A stretch of DNA of 64,000 nt, taken from the NCBI GenBank assembly GCA_949318235.1, contig OX439129.1:25291874-25355873 (forward strand). The letters run 5' to 3'. The notes beneath the pieces were generated by a model. That model was not told the DNA's origin and searched no databases. It saw only the letters and a program-made list of their open reading frames with translations. Within the stretch, counting starts at the first letter, position 1; the number at the start of each line of letters is the position of its first letter. Both the position numbers and the translations under genes were made by a program. This document shows positions 27,248 through 41,288 of the stretch, piece by piece. This stretch comes from Ecdyonurus torrentis (lineage: Eukaryota; Arthropoda; Insecta; Ephemeroptera; Heptageniidae).

Positions 27248-28144
27248 CATTTTAAATCTTGAAGAGAAACTTTAAGAGCTAAAAAAAATATAAATCTAAA
27301 AAGCTGTTCATCTAATTTCAGATTATTTTAATTTGACTTTTGAAATTATTTATACATTAAATATTTTTTGTAAGGTATGGAAATGACATGTTCGTTTTTA
27401 ATATTATTACTAAGATAGAGTTACAAAAAAATGATGCTGAAACACGGTACTTAACAAAACAAATGAATATTTATTTTTATTTTTCACTTTTGTACTGTAG
27501 AATAAAAAGCAAATAATATTACATATTATTATTTATATTATTCATACAGTAAAATATTCATAATAATAACATGAAGTATTTCTCTTAGACAACATTCATC
27601 ATGTTTTCATTTCAATTACTTGACATAAAGTAAAGTAAGACTATCATTCACTATGTCTTTATTATTTCAAGTATTACGTTTTAATTAACGAGTTATTCAC
27701 TAGAAGCATTGCACAGGAAATGAAAGCATACAATTTAAAAAGTAAAACCAAAAAAAGTTTAAAAGAGAGAATGAAACATACAAAAAAGTTGCATCCTAAT
27801 TGCAGGACTAATTGCGCTATTTTAAAATGGCATAACATAAAACATAACAACAAAGTGAAGCTGGTTGTATAAAATTCATATTAACATCTTGTTTAAAAAA
27901 GCAATTAGAACTACAGTATTTAATAAGGGTATGCACAATACTTATGTAAGAACGCCCTATTTTGCTAATTACTATTCCAATAATGCAGTCATGGACTCAT
28001 GGGTTAATATATATTACATAAGTACTTTAAAACCTTTATTTATATGTTATAAAAAAATATAAACAGAGGAACTTTACATCAAAAAAGTACTATTAATTTT
28101 TTTTTAATATCAAAGAAAGTACGACATTTTATTACTATTATAGG

Positions 28145-28670
28145 CTAGGTTTCCTTCAGCCATCACATTGTGAATGAAAAGGCTAGCACATAATTCCAAC
28201 ACTGCGGGCTCTGATCCAGACTCATCAAGTTACAACACTTTCTTATATCGTGTAGCAAACTGCACATCCAACAGCAGCTGACTTCGAACAAGCCAAACCG
28301 ACGAAATCGGGCTGGGTGTTCCAGTCCGGGTTTCATATCCTAACCTGTACACGTGACATGTTGGAAGACACGAGCCTTTTTTTGACTAGAAAATTTCTTT
28401 CTGCATCATAATTCATAAAGTTCTTAGACATGACATAGATAGAGCGAGTATGAGGCAAGTTCATCATTTCGGCGATTCACCGCCTTTGAGAGACTTGCAA
28501 TGCCACACCCACGAAGTGTGCGTTTGAATCCAGGCTGCGCTACTTTTTATCACTTTACCAGACCAGAACCCAGTAGCAGAGCGGCGCGCAGGGAACCTCA
28601 AGGTGGTCCAGAGGCTCAATAGTGTAGTAGACTTAACCCTCCGCGACGGTGGAATACAAGGAGACTACAT
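28145..28670 (-). mobile_element. Unclassified GC-richer segment attached to the 5S-like sequence
   Basis: This 500-bp block is much richer in GC than its surroundings. On the minus strand at about 28545 it has TAGCGCAGCCTGG, a good tRNA A-box match. On the plus strand GTTTGAATCC at about 28528 resembles a B-box. Together with the adjoining 5S-like head it may be the body of one or more SINEs. A 57-codon minus frame at about 28180-28350 has no splice support. Confidence 0.35.
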
Positions 28671-28671
28671 G

Positions 28672-28783
28672 ATAAGCTTCAGTCGTTCACCCATCCAAGT
28701 ATTGTCCAGGTGCAACGTTGCTTCACCTCTGAGATTTTTGGATAGCACTCGGCCTAAACAACGCGACGATCCCACCGTCCTTT
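28672..28783 (-). ncRNA. 5S rRNA-derived sequence (pseudogene or SINE3-type head)
   Basis: The minus strand contains GAGGTGAAGCAACG and ATACTTGGATGGGTGA.CG, close to the internal A-box (AGTTAAGCAACG) and C-box (TACTTGGATGGGTGACCG) of 5S rRNA with correct spacing. The 5' and 3' thirds do not match well and cannot form the full 5S closing stem by eye. It is therefore a decayed 5S copy or the promoter head of a 5S-derived SINE, not a working rRNA gene. Confidence 0.6.
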
Positions 28784-28789
28784 ATTTTT

Positions 28790-29912
28790 ATTTATTACAT
28801 ATTTTACTATGTTAAGTACAATTCTTTTTTGACGTTAAATGTTTACTACATTCAAAGCAGACAAAAAAATCACATTTGTGCGCGCTGCTTTAATTAAACA
28901 ACTGGTAAAGTGTCAGGAGACTAGAAAGCCAGACAAATATAATAATTACATTTTTTTTCTGTATGAGTTTGGGTGTTTGTGAGTGAATATAATCGTATAT
29001 AATATTTGCCTTTCACACTGTAAAAAATGCGTGTAATATATTTAACTAAATTTTCAACAATAGGGATTAAACCAATAAATAAATGCTTGTAATTTCGTTA
29101 TAATATTTAACTTCATTTATCAGTCACCATTCCCCTCTTGAAAGCTAACAAACGCAAAAACTAATTGCTGTAATAAATGTGACAAAGTTTCAATTTTTAT
29201 ATAGTTATGTAAGTTTATATATACACACATACTTTATATTGTTGTATTAAAAAAAAATGTGCTCAATTTTGCTGTGAATATATTTTTTAAGTATTGAAAA
29301 TAGAAAACTAAAAAATTGATATAAAACGAGATTTTATTATTTTTTATTTTTAACATAAATGAAACAATTCTTTTAACCATGAAAGACGTCTTTTAATTAA
29401 CAGCAAATGAGACAGACAGAGTATGCAGAGATACGTCCATCTAACGAATAGTATTAACAATAACTCGCGTCATCTCACCGTCATTAGCATGAAATAAACT
29501 TCTTTATGATCCTACTTTTGTTTTTGATAATTACATCATTACGTATATAACTTTTACTTTTATGACAAAGTCTACATTTTAGGTATCGTATAATATACTT
29601 TATTTTTAGTTACTAATATTTTACAATAACAAATTAACCTCAAAGAAAACTTTTAAATTGTTGTTTTAGTTTAAATTATATTTTAAGGGACGTATAAAAA
29701 GTGTAAAATAAAAATTTGTTGCTCACAAAACTGATTACATATTAGCATTACTTGGAAATGAGTGTGACGACATAATCTTAACATTAAAGTTGGAAATAAA
29801 TATCATATAAATATGAGGAATAAATATTCTTAATGATAAATTAAATTTCAATTTCCGATTCTAAAAGCTGTAAATTGATAAAATACATGTATACAACATA
29901 CTGTAGCTACAA

Positions 29913-29950
<38 letters not shown>

Positions 29951-30103
29951 CTAATTGTTCATCATTAAACTGAAATTTATGGGAAATGCAGTAAAAATAT
30001 TGGACCAAATAAGAATAAAAATTCTTTATTGACCCAGGCACATAGTAGCAGATGATACAACAAGCGTTGGTCTTGTCAACTATTTACAATAAAATACAAT
30101 AAC
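28790..30103. other. AT-rich sequence, no gene seen
   Basis: Contains (TA)n at 29920-29947. No supported exon. Confidence 0.6.
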
Positions 30104-30222
30104 CCCCGTAAGCTGCAACGCTAACTAACTAGTTAAACCGTATAGTTAAGTTGTTATTTTGATTGTTGCAACAATTAAAACAAGATAACTAAGGTTTAAC
30201 TAGAGGTTGCAGCTTACAGCCC
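30104..30222. mobile_element. Short inverted-repeat element (about 120 bp)
   Basis: GTAAGCTGCAACG and TAGTTAAACC on the left mirror GGTTTAACTAG and GTTGCAGCTTAC on the right; the inner GTTGTTATTTTG / CAATTAAAACAAGATAAC region also pairs partly. A hairpin MITE without visible target duplication. Confidence 0.65.
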
Positions 30223-30224
30223 TA

Positions 30225-32820
30225 AATATAATATGTAAAAAATATATATACATTGTTGAAGAGACGAATTAAAAAACAAAAGGAATTTAATATACTGAAT
30301 GAAAAGAAAATGTAAAATAATAAAAAATATATTAACCAGAGAAATGAGACAAATTTTAGTAAATGATAATGCTCAATCAGTATAAAGTTATAAATTTGAA
30401 TGTGTACGTAGTATGTAGTATGCATTAATACATATCAACATCATCAATTTTAGAACTGGGTTCAAAAAATACAGCTAGAGTGTAATATTCTTTAAATATC
30501 AATATAAGTGCTTGGCTTTTATGTTCGATCTATATAAAATAAAATAAAACCCTTTAACAAAATTTAGAAACTATCATTGATAAAAATAGAGAGAAGGATA
30601 AAGATATATTTAATCAAATTTCATTTCAAATTACCTAAATAAATTTAGACTGTACAGTTAAATAAATTGTAAATTGATTAGCATAGTAAAAAAAAGTTAG
30701 AGCTTTTATACAAATTGAATTAAATTCAAGTTCATCATTAGATTTTAGGCATAAACAAAACTGACATGTGAATACTCAACGAAATTTTTTTTCAAGCAAA
30801 CTCTATTATGAATGTGGTGAATATTAATAAGTTTTATTCCGGGCATTTTAAATTTATAAGTAAAAAAAAAGCACTGTAAAAGGAAAAAAAAAACTTATTT
30901 AGTTGTTAGTAATTAAAATGTAGCAATTTCATTATTATATTTTTAATTTATAAACTAGATTACTCAATAATATAATTTTTTTTTTTTTATAAATGGATGT
31001 ATGCAACACTTTTCCTTTTTTATTATTTTTATTATTATTTCCAGTTATATAAAACAATATATAAATTGTTGAAAAGACAGATTCAAAAACAAAAAAGGAA
31101 TTTAATAATACTTAATATTTATAATTATTACATTCAACTTTTAAAACTATAACGCCTACATAATCGAAGTAAAGATTTAACACGCACCAAAGAGCTAATT
31201 TTCTCAAAGTGAGCAATATGATATTTTATACTTTTAGAAAATATATTGTTCCCTTGAGTCATGATATGATGAAAATTATATTGACAAATTTGTATGAAAT
31301 TTGTCAATGTTACTGAAAGAGGTAAAATTGTTTACGCGCGAAGTTTCACATGATCAAAAAGTTTTTCTTCAATGTAAAAGTTTTAGAGTAAATTTATCTT
31401 TACTGCTTAATAAGTTTTAATTTTCCTTTTTAGAACATAAAATAACATATTGGAATTCTATTTTTTACGAATAAATCTGTAGATTTTCTTACAAACATTT
31501 TAATTGAAATTATATTTAAGCAACACTCTCTATTATCGTTTTATGGAATGAACTTGATTATCTGTTTTCTAATATTATATTCGTTAAACTTTGTAGCATT
31601 TCCTTTCCTCTTGAACACTATTATAGAAGGTTTCTATACTACATAGTGTTCAATACAAAATTGTGTATAGAAAAGTTATATCATCAAGCTAGCGAGTTCA
31701 CAGCTTACAGGATACGTTCATACATTACATAACATTTGTTAGTAATCGAAAATGTTGTGTGTAATAACACTAAATTTTCATATATGCCCGTATGATAATT
31801 GAAAATTAAATACAAAATGGCTTTAGAAACTTCTTTATTTATGAACTTCAGTGTGTACTTCATTTACATAATATTCATTGAAATTCTGGATATTTAACGG
31901 ATTGATATACTTTCAGATATTATTTTCATACTATAAATAAGTTAAATATTGTTTTAAAATAATCATAAATATTATGCAATTGTAATGTAGATATTTTAAG
32001 ATTCCAATAATCTTTTGGTTGGGAAATTGTAAAATATTTATATATTTTATATCTTTTAGAATTGCCAGACAAAAAAAAAATGTTGCAGTGAAAATTTTGT
32101 GACAGCTTAAATGTGTATTTCTACTGTAAGAATGCAATGAAAGTTTTCAAATATGATATTTTTTGAAGTGACTACTAAAATAATGTACTTCATTATTTTA
32201 AATATTTTGTTACTTTTACAAACAATAGCATAATTATGTATTTAAAAAATAAGCAACAAATCTTTTTACCATTTTATCCATTCCTCATAAAAAACTTATC
32301 AAATCAATTCCACACTAGTATTTACTAGTTAATTTATTATTTTCAACTCTATATTTTCAAATATTAAAATTTCAGTGTCTTGTAAAAAGTGTTTCAACAT
32401 CCCAGAATATATAAGATGCTTTCTTGCACATGCTTTTCTGTGAAACATGGCAAGAACATGTTTCGTGTATTTACAAAAACTGATTTTTTTTTAATATACA
32501 GATAATATAACTAAAAGCCAGAGAACTTTTCATAAATATAAACAAGTAAAATATTTTATTTGCATTTTCACTGTAAAGTTTTGTATGGTTTAAATTACCA
32601 TCACGGAGAAAAATCCCATTCTATACTATAATTAATTAATGCATATAATACAGTATACTTGTAAGAGTATAATTTAATATATTTCCTTTCGAATTACGAG
32701 AGAGTGAAGTGAATGGACTATTTATCTTCAATTGTATGTTTGATACGTTTCACAAAGCACTGTAAGGTTTGGCACATTTTCGTGGTGGATTCACGTTAAG
32801 TAAAAGTTCAGTAAAGAGGA
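30225..32820. other. AT-rich sequence, no gene seen
   Basis: No exon, RNA gene or long repeat was recognised; open frames are low-complexity. Confidence 0.55.
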
Positions 32821-32827
32821 AAGAGAC

Positions 32828-32879
32828 ATGACAAAGCACTTGACACAACATGGCAATCACTCTCACGGACCAGTCAGCT
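32828..32879 (+). CDS. Candidate first coding exon
   Basis: Two ATGs precede a GTAAGTCTC donor at 32880. The downstream ATG (32850, context ACAACATGG, a good initiation context) reads MAITLTDQSA and leaves phase 0. The upstream ATG (32828) reads MTKHLTQHGNHSHGPVS. The leader is richer than the background. No following exon was found before the (CT)n and (CTTT)n tracts, so this is tentative. Confidence 0.3.
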
Positions 32880-32953
32880 GTAAGTCTCACTATCAACTCA
32901 AAGCCACTTTTTTCACCTTTTTGCAATATTGCTTTTGTTGTGAAATATAATGT

Positions 32954-32956
<3 letters not shown>

Positions 32957-33020
<64 letters not shown>
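32957..33020. repeat. (CT)n microsatellite
   Basis: About 64 bp of CT repeat. Confidence 0.95.
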
Positions 33021-33023
<3 letters not shown>

Positions 33024-33640
33024 GTATGACAACACGAATAAAAATATATTTATTTCTTCATGCATCCAGTACACCATATTACTAATAATACATGCATAAT
33101 GCTTATACATACATTTTGTAAAAACAAATTTGATTGATATTAAAATGTAATGAAAAAATTGCTCAGTGTTATTATTATTATTTACTATTTTTTTACTGCT
33201 TGATTAACATCTTCTAAAAGCTATAAAATAATAAAACAAACAAAGGGTCCTGAAACTAATTTTAAAATAAATAAATAAAGTAAATAAAACAGTTGAGACA
33301 TAAAATTTAGAATTGCAAGCATTCCACGTAAGTGAACACATGTTTTCACACTTGTGAATGCTATGTGGAGATCAACTTCTGTTTTACAAAAATAAATTTA
33401 AACACGAGCTTTTTTTAATTTATAAAGAATATTCATATAGCATAAAATTTCAACAGCGACCCAAAGTTCTACGTTTAAATAAACAAAATTATGGTTTAAA
33501 ACGTATATGCTTCAAATTTTTGTTGTTTTAAAGAAGAAGTTGTCACGTTTTTTATTTTTGTTTTAAGTTTAAAAGTTACATAGAATGAAAAAATAACACT
33601 CATCACTCATAACATTTCAAACAATTTAAAAAATTCTTCA
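33021..33640. other. AT-rich sequence, no gene seen
   Basis: A weak imperfect hairpin lies near 33319-33370. Nothing else recognisable. Confidence 0.55.
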
Positions 33641-33686
33641 TTGATGTTTTTTTTTTTTTTTTCTTTTTTTTTTTCTTTCATTTTTC

Positions 33687-34557
<871 letters not shown>

Positions 34558-34667
34558 TTGTATTAAAGTGTTAGAAAAAATACAGAAAAAGTAACAAAAT
34601 AATTGAAAAAAAGAGCACTCTTCTTATTCGCGAACAATAGATAGTGTATTTTATTTAGGTCACCAAC

Positions 34668-35680
<1,013 letters not shown>

Positions 35681-35939
35681 TATGAATATGATCGTGTATT
35701 TAAGTTACAAAAAAGAGCCGTAAGGACTATACAAAAATTTAGATATATTATATTCCTGGAATAAAAGTAAAGTATCATTGCCAAATCATAGTACAAGAAC
35801 TCTGGAGAGAAGTCCTTACTATCAAACAGCTAAACATTATGATTTCCTACCATTAATTTTGAGAAATGTGAAAAATTATATATTGTTTAAAAATTTAGTT
35901 AAAAAATTGTTGATTTTAAAAGAATATTACTATGATTAA
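35681..35939 (+). pseudogene. LINE 3'-end remnant (RT C-terminal tail)
   Basis: A plus-strand frame reads YDRVFKLQKRAVRTIQKF; LQKRAVR is a common motif after the RT domain of non-LTR retrotransposons. After a frameshift the next frame reads TRTLERSPYYQTAKHYDFLP, then FKNLVKKLLILKEYYYD and TAA, matching the LINE terminal pattern (F-x-x-L-P, FK..K.L). It is 5' truncated and frameshifted. Separate from the remnant at 7.9 kb and on the opposite strand. Confidence 0.6.
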
Positions 35940-36063
35940 GATTTTTTGAATGATAATAGTATAATATCTAAAGAAATTATAATATATAATTAATAAAATA
36001 TAATGAAATGTGAAGAATTGAAAAAAAGAGTTGTTTTTACTTTTTTTTAAACAGTCTAGCATT

Positions 36064-36412
36064 ACGTTAATTTAGTAGTTGACTACTGCTTGGTAACGCG
36101 AGTGCTGTCAACTCTTGGTTTTCCGAGAGTCAGTAGTCCGGGTTGCACAGATCTGGGAGTCGAGCCCAGAAGAGTGTGATAACGGGTTGAGCCTGAGGTC
36201 TGGTAAGCCTCAGATCATACATTAAAAGCCCATACTGAAAAGGTTTAATCCTGGCCTACACCGAAAGGTATTATGGCGTCATGATGCATACCTGCTTACC
36301 TGCTTAATAATTAGTATTAAGTGAATTGACGAGACGAATGTAGTGTAACATTGATACGTATATATGTGTAATGTTACTGTAAACTACCTACGTCAAATAA
36401 ATAAATAAATAT
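36064..36412 (+). mobile_element. Hairpin-rich segment with AAAT-type tail (SINE or LINE 3' UTR)
   Basis: GC-richer block containing nested hairpins: GACTACTG/CAGTAGTC around ACTCTTGG-TTTT-CCGAGAGT, then CTGGG/CCCAG with a 7-base loop, then CTGAGG/CCTCAG with a 9-base loop. It ends in CAAATAAATAAATAAAT (36395-36412), a tail typical of retroposed elements. It could be a SINE or the structured 3' end of the LINE just upstream. No tRNA head was convincing. Confidence 0.5.
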
Positions 36413-36910
36413 ACAGTACATAAAATTACCCCGTAATCTTTTTAGTCGTTCTCATTATACTAACTTGAGACTATATTTAAATTAGCATAACTTACATTAT
36501 TTTCTGCAAAATAACCTGAAACAATATAAAACATATCTTTATATAAAGTTAGTTTTGACATTATCTTTTAAATGCATTTGTAAATGCTTTTTGCACTTGA
36601 ATATAATTGAATATAAATCTACATTAGTAGACGACATAATTTAGTCTTAATTATTAATAAAATATCATTCAGACAGGAATTTAATATAAAATTAAATAGA
36701 TGAGCTTTGAATATGTAATGCAATAAAGCTAGCTAATTGATAACAAATATGTATATTTAAATGTTGATAAAGACAATACAGCTTTATTATGGAAACTCTA
36801 AATACATTTCTTCTTTGTTTTATGTGTATTTCACGCTAGATAGAGTGTTATCTATTTCCACGAACGTTAACTTACGCTACATCGTTAAATAATATGTACG
36901 TATATAATAA

Positions 36911-36942
<32 letters not shown>

Positions 36943-37285
36943 ATATATTCGTCATTGTTATTTTCAAAATGAATTTTACATTTGAATAATGTAATGTAAC
37001 ATTACCATAATATAGAGACAACATAAACATTTCTCTGAAAATCTTTGTGTTATCTCTTCTGAAAGTGTTCATTAAAGTAAATATCATTTTCTATCTTTTA
37101 TTTTCAGTGTAATAAAATTGTTCTACAATTTATGGTAAACATTGGTATTGCAGGACGCACTCCTAAATATAAACCCCATTAAATATTAAATACTTAGGTT
37201 CAAAAATGTTAATAAATAACAAAAGGGGTAGTTCATAAAAAATAAAACTTAAGTTGCATGTTTATTTTTCAAGAGTAATCACGAT
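36413..37285. other. AT-rich sequence, no gene seen
   Basis: Holds a degenerate TA stretch (36910-36948). Minus-strand AATAAA (complement near 37262-37267) serves the candidate exon to its right. Confidence 0.5.
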
Positions 37286-37287
37286 CA

Positions 37288-37525
37288 TTTGTTATACTTG
37301 CTAATTGATAAATACATGACATGTTTTTTAATTCGATACGGTATTCCATTATTGCCCTTTAACTTTATTACTTTCCCTAATCTAAAATTCGTAGCTTGAT
37401 TTCTATGTTTGTTTTTTATAGTAGTTACTTTAAAACTTATTTTAGTAACAGGAAAACGTGTTAAAAAATTTTGAACGCCACTTTTAGCGTTATCTACAAG
37501 GGAACCATTAGCTGATTCTAAATAA
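37288..37525 (-). CDS. Candidate terminal coding exon, basic protein
   Basis: A strong acceptor (TTTTGTTTGCCATTTATTTAG) precedes an open frame of about 79 codons ending TGA, followed about 20 bases later by AATAAA. Reading starts ESANGSLVDNAKSGVQNFLT and becomes very basic (IKNKHRNQATNFRLGKVIK). If translated through the acceptor the preceding residues look like a signal peptide (LLFCSVLILFAIYL), but a TAA lies just upstream with no ATG, so splicing is the better reading. No upstream exon with matching phase was found. Family unknown. Confidence 0.35.
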
Positions 37526-37529
37526 ATGG

Positions 37530-38530
37530 CAAACAAAATTAACACAGAGCAGAATAAAAGTTACTTATAAATAGCACAGAACAATTTGGTAATTTATCGT
37601 AATAAAGTATACAATTTGTTTTATTTCTAAATTTTTATGTTTCTTTTATGTGTAAATATTTAAACTGAATATAAAATAATTACCTCCCCATTAATATAAG
37701 AATACTAAACTAGTACTAATACTAAATACGAAACTAGGACATCTTTAAAAAAACATTAATTGTACTAAAAATAATAAATAGATTAACGGGAAGAACACGA
37801 AGTTATAATTTACTTAAAATATGAAACGATATTCCATTGAACCTAAAAGAAGTTAATAATAAAAATAAAATATAAAAAATAATTGAAATATTATTTTTTG
37901 AGTTTGATGTAATATTGCATAGTTAAGTGCTTAAATAATTTATTTATGTAAAGAAAAAAAATATGGCATACATTATTTTTTATGTTTAAGTTTATGCACT
38001 GATGTAATACACTGCATTTGTTGAATTCCTTTGTTTTGATTGTTTTTTCTAGTATGTGATTTATAATTAGTCAAAATATTATCAATATATTTTGTTTGAA
38101 ATGTAATAATATGTGTATTATAAGATTTTATTACGTTCCATAATTCAAAGTAAACCAACCGATAAGGCATTGCCTTGGTTGGATATTATGTCAAATGTGT
38201 TTCAAAAACAATAAATAATAATAAAAATAAAGTAATTATCATAAATAGCTCATGCTTTGAGAAAAGACAAAATTTTACTTTATTTGGATTTCAGTTTTAT
38301 TATTATTTATTTATTATTATTATTTCTTTCTTCTGTAACACCAACACCGGAATCCTACTTGATTCAAGGTGAAGGTGAGAATAACCCATTATCAATTGTC
38401 TAATAGAAACTGCATGTGATAAAAAGAGGGATCACAAACTAAGCCGAATTATTATTTATTAATTGTCGATAAGACAATGTCTTGACTGGGACTAGGATTG
38501 GTGTAGCACGATATAAAACACAATATGCCA

Positions 38531-38533
<3 letters not shown>
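37530..38533. other. AT-rich sequence, no supported gene
   Basis: Open frames at 37973-38170 (minus) and 38175-38372 (plus) lack splice context or recognisable motifs. Otherwise AT-rich. Confidence 0.45.

Positions 38534-38577
<44 letters not shown>
38534..38577. repeat. Poly-A run, about 43 bp
   Basis: Uninterrupted A on the plus strand, abutting the 3' side of the minus-strand RT remnant where it reads as T. It is therefore not that element's poly(A) tail. Confidence 0.95.
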
Positions 38578-38580
<3 letters not shown>

Positions 38581-38985
38581 CTTTGCGCACGATGTTAGCT
38601 GTGCCAAGAACTACAGCTTTCTGCATGACACGTGAATGCCTGTCTTCGAGGTTCACTTTGCCTCTCGCTGTCAACCAATCTTTGCTAACCAGACCATTCA
38701 CAGAAACTACAACAAGGACAATTTCAACACTTCTTAGCCGATACATATCCTTTAACTCAATGGAAAGCGGCTGGTGCTTTCTCTTCGTCTCAGCAACTGT
38801 AGTAACAACATGATTGTCCAGAGGAACAGCAACATCAATAATTTAATTATTATCGCTATCTGAGCTCGTCTGTTAAACAAAACCAAATCTGGCCTGTTTG
38901 TCTCTACCACTCTGTCTGTAACAATAACGGAGTGAGTCGCACAGTAGCTTATTATTATTATTATTGCAATTTTAAAAGACAAATT
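38575..38985 (-). pseudogene. Non-LTR retrotransposon RT C-terminal domain, frameshifted
   Basis: The minus strand reads THSVIVTDRVVETNRPDLVL, then after a shift near 38870 DVAVPLDNHVVTTVAETKRK, LSIELKDMYRLRSVEIVLVV, and finally MQKAVVLGTANIVRKV. This order (NRPD-[IL]-V-L, [LI]DVAVP-x-D, E.K..K...L..EL, VPVV.S.NG, QKAV.L.T..IVRK.) is the conserved C-terminal region of a widespread class of non-LTR retrotransposon polyproteins, frequent in arthropods. The fragment is inactive: frameshifted, 5' truncated and cut by a homopolymer. Confidence 0.75.
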
Positions 38986-39429
38986 TGGATGATAGTTTAT
39001 AATTATTCTGTACTTTGTGATTCCACCTAGAAATATTTTTATGTAAAATTTTTAGGTAAAAGTTAAGATATATAACATTTTAACTTATATATTAGGTAAA
39101 TACTGTATAATTCAGTGTCATGAATAATCCAAACAATATGACTTGTTAGTGATTGTTACACATTAAGCAAAATAGTACGTGTTTATGACAGATTTTTGAA
39201 ATCTTATTTTAAAATGAATTTCACAAAATTGTGACATAGTTACCTAAAAATTGAAGTATTTGAAATATATTTGAAATATTCACCAAGTATTTATCTACAA
39301 CGTAAATTTTATAGAGATTTTACGTTGTTTTTGAAAGCTTTGTTTAGTGCGTAAAGTAAATGTCAATTTTGTGTGTAACCCTTACGTGTGCCTATTTCAA
39401 AGTTTTATGACAAAAAGAGACAGCTTGGG

Positions 39430-39472
<43 letters not shown>

Positions 39473-39725
39473 TTACGTAATGCATAAAAAATAATGGCTG
39501 GGTTCCTTTTTTATTTGCAACAAAAGTTTTTATTTCTTTCATCAACAAAATTACTGCTTACCAAAACCAAATATCATTATGAATATAAAATATAATTATA
39601 TACTATATTTATAGTAGTTTTTGATGTTGAACATAATTTTATTCTTGCTCTTGGAAATCATGCGTGCGTACTGTGAAGAGTCCCTGAACAATCATTTTCC
39701 TGACGAGTTTATTAATCAATTCCTG

Positions 39726-39758
<33 letters not shown>

Positions 39759-40446
39759 AAAGAAGAAGCGGAAGAAAAAGAAAGAAAAAATCTCTAAGGT
39801 ATCATTTAATTTTTTATTTTCGATAATATTTTACGTAAAATTATTTATTAAGCTCACAAAGTAAACGTACTGTACAATCATTTTTAGAAGATTACTGAGA
39901 TACTGGATAAAAAGACATTTAAATATGATAAAGAGGAAAAGAGAGGAGTAAGGAAATGAAAAATTAAGTAAAAAGTAAGAAGAGGTTTATAAGAGCATAT
40001 TTTAATATATAAAAAAATTGTGTAATCATCATGACGCAAATTGTTAAAAGCGTGTTGTAAAAAAACTTTTTTTTTTGAAAAATGTTTTTTTTTTTTACAA
40101 TTAAAACAAACTTTAGTGTGTAAACATAAAGAAAAAATTAAATTCATTTTCTTCATATTTTTGAAATTAATTAAAATTTATGACAAAATAAGAGAATGTT
40201 GTATCTTTTTTGTATTAAAATTTGACAATAAAATCCCAATAATCTTTCTTTGTCAAAAAAACTGATTATTTACTGCATATGTATTTTTCCTTCAAATGTT
40301 ATATGGACTAAAATCTATTAAATAATAGATAAATATTTGTTTAACTTTAAAAAATGATGTATTAGTATTACAATTCTTAATAACTTACGATTATAATATT
40401 CTCTCTAATACCAAAGAATGTAGATAATTTAATAGTAAAATAGACC
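38986..40446. other. AT-rich sequence with poly-A runs, no gene seen
   Basis: Poly-A at 39429-39470 and 39730-39757, and a small perfect hairpin CAACGTAAA/TTTACGTTG at about 39298-39330. No exon recognised. Confidence 0.55.
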
Positions 40447-40450
40447 TTAA

Positions 40451-40784
40451 GAGAGTAGGGTACTAACCTTATATCTCAAAAACCAGAAGTCTTTCGGGTC
40501 TAAATTTGGTGTCATTGTGTAGCTAAGGGTTACACCTAGTCGTATTAAAAATTTCATGATGTTTGACTGTCCCGAAAAAAAGAAACAAATTGTTGAAATT
40601 AACATTGGGCCTTATGGGCTAAAAATTTCCAAAAATCATATAAAATTAATTTGCAAGGTGCCCCCCCAAATTTTTTATATATTTGAAATTTTCTTAAACT
40701 GAAGTATCATTGTGCAAAATTTCGTCTTTTTTCTTTTGACGAGAAAAGTTTGAGTTTAATGGCCGGCGTCGGTCCCCTACTCCC
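40451..40784. mobile_element. TTAA-flanked MITE, family A copy 1
   Basis: 334 bp between TTAA at 40447-40450 and 40785-40788. Termini GAGAGTAGGGTAC and GTCCCCTACTCCC are inverted. Shares CTTATATCTCAAAAA, GGTCTAAATTTGGTGTCATT, CATATAAAATTAATTTGCA and GACGAGAAAAGTTTGAGT with 43120-43436. Noncoding. Confidence 0.82.
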
Positions 40785-41288
40785 TTAATTTTCTATTTAT
40801 ATAATTGTATGTAAATAAAATATAATTTTAAATGCATATAAATAACATAATTTTTAATGTATTTTAACTAGAAGAGAAGAGGGGGAGTGTATACGAAGTG
40901 TGTTAAATTGAACTGACAGGTGTTATGTAAACATTATACAGTCATGACGTTGTTACAATGCTTGCAAAATATTACTGACATAAATTGCGAGGTATATTTA
41001 TGAATCAATTTGAAGCTTGTGTGGTTACACAGTAATCAATAACATTTTTTATAACACGTTTGTAACATTTTTCACCCAAAACAAAATCATATTATTCTTT
41101 TGTTAGTTGTCTCAAAGTAGTAAAACCACGGCCAAGTTTTTTTTATTTTATAATTTTTTTTATAATTTTTGTTTTAAATATTATCATTATTATTATTATT
41201 TTTTTTTTTTACATAAAAATAGAGGACATTTAAGTGCTTTTTAAAATTCAACAGTGAATTGCATTAGCGATAAAATTAATAAATAAAA

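Noticed and set aside
33310..33372. Hairpin around GCATTCCACGTAAGTG
   Set aside because: Pairing is short and imperfect, below what is seen at the accepted hairpins.
37973..38170. 65-codon minus-strand frame with some coding-like character
   Set aside because: No splice sites or recognisable motif; composition (I, N, K, Y, T) is typical of AT-rich noncoding frames.
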